From Bacteroidota bacterium (GTDB taxonomy: Bacteria; Bacteroidota; Bacteroidia; Bacteroidales; WCHB1-69), in assembly GCA_023392945.1 (NCBI GenBank), contig JAEWNB010000096.1:1-31100 (forward strand): a stretch of 31,100 nucleotides of DNA, given 5' to 3'. The first letter of the stretch is position 1; every line of letters begins with the position of its first letter. Made by a program: the position numbers and the translations under genes. Under the pieces are notes generated by a model, which was not told where the DNA came from, ran no database searches, and worked only from the letters and a program-made list of their open reading frames with translations. Shown here in pieces: positions 24,176 to 31,100 of the stretch.

Positions 24176-24847
24176 ATGATGATTCGTTTTTACCCCTATT
24201 TATTGAAAATTTTTTTTGTCTCCTTTTTGATTGGAACTATAACTCTTGCTTCTTATTCTCAAAGTGCTGATTTTAAATCATTGACAGATAGTGAAGAATC
24301 GGCGTTAATTGAAAAAATTAAAAAATCTTCTAAAACTACTTCTTCTATTAAATGTGATTTTATCCAGAATAAAAAACTTTCTTTCCTGAAAGATTTAGAT
24401 GTTTCTACAGGTGTTATGTATTACAAAAATTCCCAAAAATTAAGATGGGAATATAAATCACCTAATCCCTATGTTTTTGTTTTGAACCAATCTAAAATTT
24501 ATTTGCAAAATCCTCAAGGGGTCTCCTCTTATAATACAAATTCAAATCGTATTTATAAGGCTATTAGTGAGTTAATTATTAGTTTTATTAATGGACAGGG
24601 GCTACAGAATAATACTAACTTCAAATCTGATTTTTTCTCAAATAATAAACAGATTTTTGTTAAACTGACTCCCGTTAATAGTGATATCAAGAAATTATTT
24701 TCCTCTGTATATCTATATCTTGATATAAATTCTTATATTGCGAGCAAAATTGTTATGAACGAGAGCAGTGGAGATGTTACGACTTTATCTCTTTACAATA
24801 TAAAACGAAATAGCACTTTTTCTGATGATATTTTTATACTTAAATAA
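24176..24847 (+). CDS. LolA-like outer-membrane lipoprotein carrier protein
   Basis: A 223-residue exported protein. The N-terminus has a hydrophobic signal peptide (about residues 6-27, ending near LASYSQS). The remainder fits the LolA fold: KCDFIQNKKLSFLKDLDVSTGVMYY and SQKLRWEYKSPNPYVFVLNQ are typical of the first strands, where LolA proteins have FxQ and the LRWEYxxP motif. It probably shuttles a lipid or acylated polyene through the periplasm to the outer membrane. LolA-like genes are regular members of aryl polyene clusters. ATG 24176 (or 24179) is preferred to TTG 24170. There is no lipobox cysteine after the signal. Confidence 0.85.
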   Translation: MMIRFYPYLLKIFFVSFLIGTITLASYSQSADFKSLTDSEESALIEKIKKSSKTTSSIKCDFIQNKKLSFLKDLDVSTGVMYYKNSQKLRWEYKSPNPYVFVLNQSKIYLQNPQGVSSYNTNSNRIYKAISELIISFINGQGLQNNTNFKSDFFSNNKQIFVKLTPVNSDIKKLFSSVYLYLDINSYIASKIVMNESSGDVTTLSLYNIKRNSTFSDDIFILK

Positions 24848-24914
24848 GGACTTAAGTTTACAGAATTGGAAAAATGCAATTCATCACGTTAGGGATGTAA
24901 AAAAATCATATTCT

Positions 24915-25280
24915 ATGCTAAAAGATAATCTTTATCATATTGTTGAAGAAAATAAAATCGATGAGAATCAATATAATTTTCAGATTTCTCTGATTAGTGA
25001 ATGCCCAATCTATAATGTTCACTTTCCCGGGAAACCTATTACTCCCGGGGCCTGTCTGATTGAGATTGCAAAAGAATTAATTGAAACTTACCTGAATAGA
25101 GAAGTGAAACTGACTTTGGCAGCTAATGTCAAATTTATTAACCTTCTGGAACCATCAAAATTTAAAGAGGTTTTTTTTCATTTTAATATTTTAGATAATA
25201 AAGCTCCCATATTTAAAGTTGATCTTGTTATCCAATATGAAGAGGTTGTTTTTGCTAAAATGATTTTACAGGTTGAATAA
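24915..25280 (+). CDS. FabZ/ApeI-like 3-hydroxyacyl-ACP dehydratase
   Basis: A 121-residue hotdog dehydratase carrying the full FabZ/FabA motif VHFPGKPITPGACLIEIAKE, with catalytic His in HFPG and acidic Glu in the following helix. It is the canonical-motif dehydratase among the three in the window and a likely partner of the ApeP-like protein. An in-frame ATG at 24825 lies inside the LolA gene and would add 30 residues, but ATG 24915 gives the usual short N-terminus (MLKDNLYHIV); the choice is uncertain. Its stop overlaps the next start (TAATG). Confidence 0.83.
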   Translation: MLKDNLYHIVEENKIDENQYNFQISLISECPIYNVHFPGKPITPGACLIEIAKELIETYLNREVKLTLAANVKFINLLEPSKFKEVFFHFNILDNKAPIFKVDLVIQYEEVVFAKMILQVE

Positions 25281-26059
25281 TGTCTTCTGAATCTGACTTT
25301 TCTTTGAATGATTTATGTGTTATTATACCTACGTTTAATAATGCGGGAACAATTGTGAAGGTTATTGAAGATATCCTTTTTTATACAAAGAATATTATTG
25401 TGGTTAATGATGGTTCTAGTGACAATACTCTTTGTTTACTTGCTGATAATAAATCAATTCTTGTCATTAGCTATGAAAAAAATCATGGGAAGGGATATGC
25501 TCTTAAAAAAGGCTTTAAAAAAGCAATAGAATTGGGATTCCGATATGCGTTGACAATAGATTCTGACGGTCAACATTTTGCTTCCGATATTCCGGCCTTT
25601 ATCTCAATGGTCAAAGAATTTCCTGATTCTTTAATTATTGGTAGCCGATTTCTTGAACAAGAAAATATGCCTTCAAAAAATAGTTTTGCCAATAAATTCT
25701 CCAATTTTTGGTTTCAACTGCAAACATCTCAAAAATTGCCCGATACACAGTCCGGATTTAGATTATATCCTTTGAATAAAATAAAAAAAATTCATCTCTT
25801 TTCTAATCGTTATGAAAGTGAACTTGAGATTCTGGTGAGATGTGCATGGAATTTTATTCCTGTAAAAACAGTTCCTATTTCAGTATATTACCCGCCTGAA
25901 GACCAAAGAATTAGTCATTTTCGTCCCGGAATTGACTTTTTTAGAATTTCAATTTTAAATACTATTTTTACTTTATTGGCTTTTTTGTATTATTATCCAA
26001 AATTATTTTTTATTTGGGCATTTCGGCTAAGCCGTCGGGCTTTCCGCTTTAATCGCTAA
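25280..26059 (+). CDS. GT2 family glycosyltransferase (DPM1/ArnC-like)
   Basis: A 259-residue inverting GT-A glycosyltransferase. CVIIPTFNN (13-21), VVNDGSSDNT (41-50) and the metal-binding DSDGQH (94-99) are all present, as is the later TQSGFRLYP region typical of polyprenyl-phosphate sugar transferases. A hydrophobic C-terminal segment (about 226-250) should attach it to the membrane. It may glycosylate the polyene lipid or make a polyprenyl-phosphate sugar that the small flippase-like protein moves. It ends the rightward operon. Its final dozen codons coincide with an unusually GC-rich palindromic element (26024-26057). Confidence 0.88.
   Translation: MSSESDFSLNDLCVIIPTFNNAGTIVKVIEDILFYTKNIIVVNDGSSDNTLCLLADNKSILVISYEKNHGKGYALKKGFKKAIELGFRYALTIDSDGQHFASDIPAFISMVKEFPDSLIIGSRFLEQENMPSKNSFANKFSNFWFQLQTSQKLPDTQSGFRLYPLNKIKKIHLFSNRYESELEILVRCAWNFIPVKTVPISVYYPPEDQRISHFRPGIDFFRISILNTIFTLLAFLYYYPKLFFIWAFRLSRRAFRFNR
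26024..26057. repeat. GC-rich palindrome plus GCGGAAAGCCC-type motif at operon end
   Basis: The bases CGGCTAAGCCG (26024-26034) form a hairpin, and the minus strand continues GATTAAAGCGGAAAGCCCG (26036-26054). The block is much richer in G+C than its surroundings. From memory, similar GCGGAAAGCCC-containing elements recur at gene ends in many Bacteroidota, so this may be an extragenic repeat or a terminator. It also encodes the end of the glycosyltransferase. I see only this copy. Confidence 0.45.
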
Positions 26060-26094
26060 AGTAAATTAAAGATCTGAAAATGCTTACTGGAAAA

Positions 26095-26877
26095 TCATTG
26101 AGTCACTTTTTCTAACTCATATTTAATGCCCTGTAAATTGTTATTGCTACCCGGCATTCTGTTATATTGCCAAAAAATAATCTTATCCGTTGTTACTTCA
26201 TCTACAAGCCAACATTCATAACTATGATTATTTTCCGTAATAGAATTGTCTAAAAAATTCATAGTCAGCAACTTTCCATTTAAGAAATAGGTGCCTGTAA
26301 CGTTCTGTAATTCCCAGGTATCATTTACTTTTAAATAGTAATCAAATGATTTATCATTTTTATAATTGATCATAAAATAGAAATTTGTTGAAGAATCCTC
26401 AGATATGTATTTTCTGCCTTGCCAAGTTCCAATGATCTGATTACTATAATCTTCAATACAACGTCGCAAAATATATATTTTGTCAGTAGATATATCAACA
26501 TTATTAACCTTTACATAATTCTCCGAATATACAAATTTATTGGCTGTTAGACTTTCTATTTCTAAAGAAATGTCAACATTTTCACCTGCTAAATTGATAC
26601 CTGAAATAAGGATTTCATCTTCAACAACTGAATATGTAAAATTAGAGTTTTTATACCAGTATTTTCCTTGATTGTTAGCAAGAGTTACCCCTTCAGATAG
26701 AGACTCTGTTCCGTTAGATAGGAAATTTAATACAAATGTTTCATTTGTCGGTTGAATCAGGTATTCAATTTCATTACACATCCATTTCCCTTTAATTTCT
26801 TCAGCATAATCAGGTTTGTTTTTACAGGAAACGAAAAAAGAAACAATAATTAATGAGATAACAACGATTTGCTTCAT
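26095..26877 (-). CDS. Lipoprotein with two lipocalin-like domains
   Basis: A 260-residue lipoprotein: the signal peptide ends in a lipobox with C18 (FVSCKNK), predicting a lipid-anchored envelope protein. The mature part holds two similar beta-rich units. The first begins IKGKWMCNEI (28-37), the second IIGTWQGRKY (148-157); both continue with a GxY strand (GKYWYKN, GTYFLNG) and end with a T-x-D/N-K segment (LTANKFVYSE, VTTDKIIFWQ). This is the pattern of lipocalin-like domains common in Bacteroidota lipoproteins. Ligand unknown. It faces the pigment operon convergently with only 35 bp between the stops. Confidence 0.82.
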   Translation of the reverse strand: MKQIVVISLIIVSFFVSCKNKPDYAEEIKGKWMCNEIEYLIQPTNETFVLNFLSNGTESLSEGVTLANNQGKYWYKNSNFTYSVVEDEILISGINLAGENVDISLEIESLTANKFVYSENYVKVNNVDISTDKIYILRRCIEDYSNQIIGTWQGRKYISEDSSTNFYFMINYKNDKSFDYYLKVNDTWELQNVTGTYFLNGKLLTMNFLDNSITENNHSYECWLVDEVTTDKIIFWQYNRMPGSNNNLQGIKYELEKVTQ

Positions 26878-26914
26878 GATTTTATAATGTTTGCATTTAA
26901 TACAATTTAAGCTG

Positions 26915-26922
26915 CAAAATTA
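26915..26922 (-). promoter_or_regulatory. Putative -7 promoter box of the lipocalin-like lipoprotein gene
   Basis: The minus strand reads TAATTTTG, matching TAnnTTTG, about 38 bases before the start at 26877. It lies directly after the A-run of the groEL terminator, so the lipoprotein gene probably has its own promoter. No -33 was recognised; upstream space is taken up by the terminator hairpin. Confidence 0.45.
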
Positions 26923-26923
26923 T

Positions 26924-26951
26924 AAAAAAAAACGGAGCCGAAGCTCCGTTT
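26924..26951 (-). terminator. Rho-independent terminator of groES-groEL
   Basis: On the minus strand AACGGAGC, loop TTCG, GCTCCGTT form an 8-bp stem (9 with the flanking A-T pair), followed by a run of T. It starts 7 bp after the groEL stop codon. Stem with UUCG tetraloop and U-tract make this the clearest terminator in the window. Confidence 0.9.
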
Positions 26952-26957
26952 GAATTA

Positions 26958-28595
26958 TTAATACATTCCTTGCATTCCTCCGGGCATTCCACCACCCATT
27001 GGCATTGGAGGATTTTCCTCCTTTATTTCTGCGAGAACACATTCTGTTGTCAAAAGCATTCCGGCTATTGAAGCAGCATTTTCAAGAGCAATACGGGCAA
27101 CTTTGGTAGGATCAATAACACCGGCTTTTATTAAATCTTCAAATACTTCAGTATGAGCGTTGTATCCAAATGTCTCTTTTCCTTCCTTAACAGTATTAAC
27201 TACTACAGAACCTTCTTTTCCGGCATTTGAAACAATTTGACGGAGAGGTTCCTCAAGTGCACGTTTTACAATCTCAACACCAATTTTCTGGTCTTCATTA
27301 ACGCATTTAATATTGTTTAATGCTTTAATAGCACGAATATATCCAACACCTCCTCCGGGTATAATGCCTTCTTCTATTGCAGCTCTGGTGGCATGCAATG
27401 CGTCATCATAGCGGTCTTTCTTTTCTTTCATTTCCACTTCAGATGCAGCACCAACGTATATAACAGCAACTCCACCTGCTAATTTAGCCAATCGTTCTTG
27501 TAATTTTTCTTTATCATATTCAGAGGTGCTTTTTTCAATTTGTGCCTTGATTTGTGCAATACGGGCATCAATGGCAGCCTTTTCACCTTTGCCACTTACA
27601 ATCGTGGTGTTTTCTTTGTCAATGGTGATTTTTTCTGCTGTTCCAAGCATCTCAAGTGTAGTATCTTCCAATTTAAATCCTTTTTCTTCAGAGATAACAT
27701 AACCACCTGTAAGGATAGCAATATCTTCCAACATCTCTTTTCTTCTATCTCCAAATCCCGGAGCTTTCACAGCTACAATTTTTAAACCGGCACGAAGTCT
27801 GTTTACAACTAATGTAGCTAATGCTTCACTTTCAACGTCTTCAGAAATTATTAAAAGAGGACGACCTGTTTGAACTACTTTTTCCAAACTTGGTAAAAAC
27901 TCTTTCATATTGCTTATTTTCTTGTCATAAATCAATATGTAAGGATTTTCATAAACAGTTTCCATCTTTTCTGCATCCGTGATGAAATAGGGAGAAATAT
28001 ATCCTCTGTCAAATTGCATTCCTTCAACAATTTTCACATGTGTATCTGTTCCTTTTGCTTCTTCAATAGTAATAACACCTTCTTTGCTAACCTTTTGCAT
28101 AGCTTCTGCTATCATTTCTCCTACTGAATAATCATTATTAGCAGATATAGAGGCAACTTGCTTAATCTTTTCCGGATTATCTCCAATTTCACTTGATTGT
28201 GCTTTTAAATTTTCCACAACAGCAGTTACAGCCAAATCTATACCACGTTTTAAATCCATCGGATTTGCTCCGGCTGTAACATTTTTTAATCCGGTATTAA
28301 AAATTGATTGAGCCAAAACTGTAGCAGTAGTAGTACCATCTCCAGCCTGATCATTGGTCTTTGATGCCACTTCTTTAACCATTTGAGCTCCCATATTTTC
28401 AACAGGTTCACTTAACTCAATTTCTTTAGCAACGGTTACACCATCTTTTGTAATCTGGGGTGCTCCGAATTTTTTATCAATGATTACATTCCTTCCTTTG
28501 GGACCTAAAGTAACTTTTACTGCATTTGCTAATGCATCCACGCCCTTTTTTAATCCTTCGCGTGCTTCCCAATCATACATAATCTCTTTTGCCAT
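26958..28595 (-). CDS. groL: Chaperonin GroEL (Hsp60)
   Basis: A full-length, 545-residue 60-kDa chaperonin. LGPKGRNV near residue 31, the ATP-binding DGTTTAT near 87, the VKAPGFGDRR segment near 275 and EEGIIPGGGVGY near 410 are all in place. The C-terminus is the Gly/Met-rich tail MPMGGGMPGGMQGMY. It folds proteins in the cytoplasm within the GroEL-GroES cage. It is preceded by groES with a 49-bp gap and ends at a strong terminator. No oddities. Confidence 0.98.
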   Translation of the reverse strand: MAKEIMYDWEAREGLKKGVDALANAVKVTLGPKGRNVIIDKKFGAPQITKDGVTVAKEIELSEPVENMGAQMVKEVASKTNDQAGDGTTTATVLAQSIFNTGLKNVTAGANPMDLKRGIDLAVTAVVENLKAQSSEIGDNPEKIKQVASISANNDYSVGEMIAEAMQKVSKEGVITIEEAKGTDTHVKIVEGMQFDRGYISPYFITDAEKMETVYENPYILIYDKKISNMKEFLPSLEKVVQTGRPLLIISEDVESEALATLVVNRLRAGLKIVAVKAPGFGDRRKEMLEDIAILTGGYVISEEKGFKLEDTTLEMLGTAEKITIDKENTTIVSGKGEKAAIDARIAQIKAQIEKSTSEYDKEKLQERLAKLAGGVAVIYVGAASEVEMKEKKDRYDDALHATRAAIEEGIIPGGGVGYIRAIKALNNIKCVNEDQKIGVEIVKRALEEPLRQIVSNAGKEGSVVVNTVKEGKETFGYNAHTEVFEDLIKAGVIDPTKVARIALENAASIAGMLLTTECVLAEIKEENPPMPMGGGMPGGMQGMY

Positions 28596-28644
28596 ATTCG
28601 TTTATTTTAATGTTGTTATTTAAATTATTTGCTTAGTATAAATA

Positions 28645-28920
28645 TTAAAGTGTAGCATATATGTCACTCTCTTTCATAATCAAATAGTTGATCCCTTCAT
28701 ATGAAATTTCAGTTCCGGAATATTTGCCATATAAAACAACATCTCCAACTTTTAATGTCATGGGTTCATCTTTCTTTCCGTTTCCAACGGCAACGACAGT
28801 TCCTTTTTGTGGTTTTTCTTTGGCAGTATCAGGAATAATAATGCCACCGGCAGTTTTTTGTTCAGCTTCAGCAGGTTCAATTAAAACTCTGTCTGCTAAT
28901 GGTTTAATGTTTAGTTTCAT
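28645..28920 (-). CDS. groS: Co-chaperonin GroES (Hsp10)
   Basis: A 91-residue co-chaperonin. PLADRVLIEP at residues 7-16, the mobile-loop segment EAEQKTAGGIIIPDTAKEKP and the C-terminal VLYGKYSGTEI are typical. It caps the GroEL ring. It is the first gene of the groES-groEL operon. I saw no CIRCE inverted repeat upstream, so HrcA control is not suggested. Confidence 0.97.
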   Translation of the reverse strand: MKLNIKPLADRVLIEPAEAEQKTAGGIIIPDTAKEKPQKGTVVAVGNGKKDEPMTLKVGDVVLYGKYSGTEISYEGINYLIMKESDIYATL

Positions 28921-29020
28921 AATTAAATATATTTAAGGTTATAAAATAAATTTGAATTAAGCAAATTGTTACAATTCGCGGTGTCAAAACAATGAAAAAA
29001 TCATTTTGTTCAATTAATCT

Positions 29021-29028
29021 CAAATTTA
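29021..29028 (-). promoter_or_regulatory. Possible -7 promoter box of groES-groEL
   Basis: The minus strand has TAAATTTG, matching TAnnTTTG, about 100 bases upstream of groES. The surrounding 187-bp divergent region (28921-29107) is very AT-rich, so a chance match is quite possible. No -33 TTTG at the right distance. Confidence 0.25.
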
Positions 29029-29107
29029 TTTAATAAAATTCACGATTCTTAAAACTTTATTTCATATAAAATGTTATTATAAATTAAGATAATAAAAAAA
29101 ATATATC

Positions 29108-29368
29108 ATGAAAAATTCACATTTAATTGCATTTATAGGAGGGGCTGTTGCGGGCGGATTAATTGCCCTTTTAACTGCTCCACGAAGTGGTGCCGAAACT
29201 AGAAAAATAATTGCTGATAAACTAAAATCCGGATCTGAACTTACTAAAAAGGAGTTGGAAGAACTTAGTGAATGGATTAAGGAAAAACTAAAAAACAACG
29301 ATTTTATAGATGAGGAAATTGATAATCCTCAAAATAATAGCGATAATATTGATTCTCAATCTGTTTAA
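29108..29368 (+). CDS. YtxH domain-containing protein
   Basis: An 86-residue protein with one N-terminal glycine-rich hydrophobic helix (about residues 6-23, FIGGAVAGGLIALL) followed by TAPRSGAETRKI, the hallmark of YtxH-like proteins. The rest is a charged, probably coiled amphipathic helix with an acidic tail. These small membrane proteins are commonly stress-linked, but their exact role is unknown. It heads a three-gene cassette with a holin-like protein and a small coiled-coil protein, transcribed divergently from groES. Confidence 0.85.
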   Translation: MKNSHLIAFIGGAVAGGLIALLTAPRSGAETRKIIADKLKSGSELTKKELEELSEWIKEKLKNNDFIDEEIDNPQNNSDNIDSQSV

Positions 29369-29385
29369 TGTTTTAAATATTTCTT

Positions 29386-29769
29386 ATGGAAACAAATGAA
29401 AAAAAAGATGATCTATATTCCTCTCTTTTGAAGGATGTTAAAGAATATGTTCATCTTCAATTTGATATGTTGCGATTAGTGCTGATTGAAAAAATTTCTC
29501 AGATTATCTCGCTAATTGTGGTGCTTTTTATCGGAACTATTCTAATTCTGGCTTCTTTTATCTATTTTTCGATGGCTTTTGTTCATTGGATGAATAGTAT
29601 ATTTGACTCAATGATACCTGGATTCTTGATTTTAGGAGGCTTCTTCCTGATCCTTTTTTCCCTTTTTTACGGATTGAAAACCAAAATTTTTCTCAATCCG
29701 ATTATTAAAAAATTATCTTCTATCTTTTTTAAAAATATGAATAATTCTTATCATCATGATAAAAAGTAA
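29386..29769 (+). CDS. Phage holin-like/Holin-X family small membrane protein
   Basis: A 127-residue protein with an N-terminal amphipathic helix (SSLLKDVKEYVHLQFDMLRL) and two strong membrane helices (about residues 38-62 and 75-97). This layout is that of the holin-X/ytxH-associated family found next to YtxH genes in Bacteroidota. Despite the family name there is no phage context here. It starts 17 bp after the YtxH gene and its 3' end overlaps the next gene by 14 bases. Probably an envelope or stress protein. Confidence 0.78.
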   Translation: METNEKKDDLYSSLLKDVKEYVHLQFDMLRLVLIEKISQIISLIVVLFIGTILILASFIYFSMAFVHWMNSIFDSMIPGFLILGGFFLILFSLFYGLKTKIFLNPIIKKLSSIFFKNMNNSYHHDKK

Positions 29770-30001
29770 TAGTCAGTATAAAAAAATGTCTTGTTTAAAA
29801 GATATTCATAGTGAAATTGAATCCTTGAGTTATTTAATAGAAAAAAAAGAAATTAAAATCAATAATGATATTAATGATATTAAAAATTCGCTAAACCTTT
29901 TTTCTATAATTAAAAAAACATTTAGAGATGTAACACCTTATATTTCAATTGGTTTATCTGCTGCAGGATGGGTGTCAAAACTACTTGCTAAAAAAAGTTA
30001 A
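29756..30001 (+). CDS. Small protein of unknown function in the YtxH/holin-like cassette
   Basis: An 81-residue protein I do not recognise by name. Residues about 15-48 form a charged heptad-like helix (IHSEIESLSYLIEKKEIKINNDI begins it), and the C-terminal YISIGLSAAGWVSKLL is a short hydrophobic helix. Its place after YtxH and a holin-like gene is a known arrangement in Bacteroidota. Start is either ATG 29756 (14-base overlap with the previous gene) or ATG 29786 (MSCLKD). Confidence 0.65.
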   Translation: MIKSNSQYKKMSCLKDIHSEIESLSYLIEKKEIKINNDINDIKNSLNLFSIIKKTFRDVTPYISIGLSAAGWVSKLLAKKS

Positions 30002-30007
30002 TTTTAT

Positions 30008-30029
30008 AATCAATGATATTGATTTTTTT
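30008..30029 (+). terminator. Weak AT-rich terminator-like hairpin
   Basis: AATCAAT, loop GAT, ATTGATT gives a 7-bp stem followed by a T-run, seven bases after the stop of the last cassette gene. The stem has only one G-C pair, so it may be weak. It overlaps the possible -33 region of the following lipoprotein gene. Confidence 0.4.
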
Positions 30030-30040
30030 AAAATAGAGTA

Positions 30041-30048
30041 TATCTTTG
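30041..30048 (+). promoter_or_regulatory. Putative -7 promoter box of the 30083 lipoprotein gene
   Basis: TATCTTTG matches TAnnTTTG, with ATTG (one mismatch to TTTG) 19 bases upstream at 30018-30021 as a possible -33. The resulting leader would be about 28 bases. Best promoter match in the window by spacing. Confidence 0.5.
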
Positions 30049-30082
30049 CAAGAAATTTAATTACTAATTAAAAATAATTATT

Positions 30083-30955
30083 ATGAAAAAAACATTTCTT
30101 TTAAGTTTAGTTGCAATATTCTTTGTAGCAACTTTTTCCTCTTGTTTTAAACAGGCGGATGATATTTACAATCCTAAATGTAAAATTATCAATATTTGGT
30201 ATGACGAAATGACAGGAACTGCAGATGATATTTACACTTATGAAAATAAAGAATTATCGAAAATTACTTATAGTGACGGAAGCTATCTTATGATCACTCA
30301 CAATAAAAATGGTACAATCAGTGAAGTTAAAGCTTATGATGAAAATGGAGTTGCTACCGGAGAATCTGTAACCATGACGTATGATAAAACTTTAATTGCT
30401 ACAATGAGTTATATTGATGATGGTACTGTATATCAAAAATATGAGTTTACTCATGTTGATAAGAAAATTTCAAGTATAAAAATTTTCGTTGATAACAGCG
30501 TTGATGTAAATAAATTATCCAACTCAAGGCTTTATAAACGTTGTTTTGGAGATCCTGATCAATTTGGAAAACTATTTGATATTATTAGTGCTAAAGGCTT
30601 AGATTTATATCTTGAATATTTAGTGACTTATACCGGAGATAATTTGACAAAAGTTCAGTATGAAGAGGATTATTACGATATTCATATTGCTATGACTCAG
30701 ACTATGCAATATGATAATATGAAAAATCCATATTTCGGAATTAATTTCTGTTTGGCAGATTTCTTAGGTTATACAAAAAATAACATTACTAAAGTTACAA
30801 GCACTACTGTGTATACAGGCGGATATGAAGGAACCGATACCTATGAATTAAATTACACCTATCAGTATAATAAATATGATTTTCCAACTTCAATATCAGT
30901 AGAAGATGAGGATGAAAATGTTGATAATACCTTCATCGAATATGATAAAAAATAA
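30083..30955 (+). CDS. Lipoprotein of unknown function with YD-like strand repeats
   Basis: A 290-residue lipoprotein with a lipobox ending at C21 (ATFSSCFKQ). The mature part is rich in short beta-strand units such as YENKELSKITYSDGS, HNKNGTISEVKAYDENG and the later YTGDNLTKVQYEEDY and YTKNNITKVTSTT, resembling the Y-x-x-x-G/N-x-L/I-x-x-I/V pattern of YD/RHS-like lipoproteins frequent in Bacteroidales. It should be anchored on the outer membrane. No function can be given. It has its own candidate promoter and no co-transcribed neighbour in the window. Confidence 0.82.
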   Translation: MKKTFLLSLVAIFFVATFSSCFKQADDIYNPKCKIINIWYDEMTGTADDIYTYENKELSKITYSDGSYLMITHNKNGTISEVKAYDENGVATGESVTMTYDKTLIATMSYIDDGTVYQKYEFTHVDKKISSIKIFVDNSVDVNKLSNSRLYKRCFGDPDQFGKLFDIISAKGLDLYLEYLVTYTGDNLTKVQYEEDYYDIHIAMTQTMQYDNMKNPYFGINFCLADFLGYTKNNITKVTSTTVYTGGYEGTDTYELNYTYQYNKYDFPTSISVEDEDENVDNTFIEYDKK

Positions 30956-30975
30956 TTGCTGTTGATTTTTATTAA

Positions 30976-31100
30976 GAGGCTGTCTCAAAAACCAACAGAA
31001 CTAAAATTGTATTTTTCTTGTTTTCAAGTACTATTAACCCATGATGTTTGGAAAAGAGTTTTCTTTCTTATAAGATTTGTCAAAAATTACCAATAATTGG
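30976..31100. mobile_element. Possible end of an insertion sequence, cut by window edge
   Basis: GAGGCTGTCTCAAAA at 30976-30990 resembles, from memory, the terminal inverted repeats of IS1182/IS5-like elements. On the minus strand a frame open from the window edge ends at a stop at 31034-31036 after about 20 residues, which would suit the tail of a transposase whose stop lies close to the element's end. Without the rest of the element this is tentative. Confidence 0.4.

Noticed and set aside
24825..24914. N-terminal extension of the FabZ/ApeI-like dehydratase
   Set aside because: Overlaps the LolA coding end and adds 30 residues not typical of the family; the later ATG 24915 is favoured, though not proven.
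28947..28954. TAAATTTG on the plus strand as promoter for the YtxH gene
   Set aside because: About 150 bases upstream with no -33; several such matches are expected by chance in this very AT-rich gap.
28921..29107. CIRCE-type inverted repeat upstream of groES
   Set aside because: Looked for TTAGCACTC/GAGTGCTAA on both strands; not present.
1..31100. tRNA, rRNA, riboswitch or CRISPR arrays
   Set aside because: No cloverleaf with the conserved TTC-region pattern, no rRNA-like sequence, and no regularly spaced repeats were seen.

Overview
The window is AT-rich DNA (roughly one third G+C by eye). It comes from a member of the Bacteroidota, most likely Bacteroidales or a close relative; I cannot name the species. 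Evidence for this: A/T-rich leaders without clear Shine-Dalgarno sequences, several TAnnTTTG-type -7 promoter boxes, Bacteroidota-style lipoproteins, and a tyrosine-ammonia-lyase-like protein resembling the flavobacterial flexirubin enzyme.

About 26 kb (1-26059) is one large type II polyketide/fatty-acid-like cluster of the aryl polyene/flexirubin class, read outward from a 266-bp divergent control region (11494-11759). The rightward arm (11760-26059, 18 genes, mostly overlapping or nearly touching) encodes an aromatic amino acid ammonia-lyase that makes the aryl starter, a ketoreductase, three ketosynthases with complete Cys-His-His triads, a triad-less chain-length-factor-like protein, a half-length ketosynthase-like protein, two acyl carrier proteins, two hotdog dehydratases, a thioesterase, an LpxL-type acyltransferase, a methyltransferase, a small EamA/Arn-type membrane protein, a LolA-like carrier and a GT2 glycosyltransferase. 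A type I asparaginase gene sits in the middle, translationally coupled to the thioesterase.

The leftward arm (11493 to beyond base 1) encodes a three-domain MMPL exporter/acyltransferase/methyltransferase-like protein, a CrtI-like FAD oxidoreductase, a cobalamin-type radical SAM enzyme, a small unknown protein, a secreted alpha/beta hydrolase, a PaaK-like adenylate-forming ligase, an ABC ATPase and permease, and a dehydratase cut by the left edge. Together they fit synthesis of an aryl-capped polyene, its tailoring (methylation, perhaps redox and glycosylation), transfer to a lipid and export to the outer membrane. The dialkylresorcinol genes (darA/darB) that complete a true flexirubin cluster are not seen here; they may lie further left or be absent.

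From 26095 the content is chromosomal housekeeping: a lipoprotein with two lipocalin-like halves (minus strand), groEL and groES (minus strand) with a clear terminator, a YtxH/holin-like/small-protein envelope cassette (plus strand), and another lipoprotein (plus strand). The last 125 bases begin with a sequence resembling an insertion-sequence end. No tRNA, rRNA or CRISPR array was seen. No gene-free stretch exceeds 300 bases.
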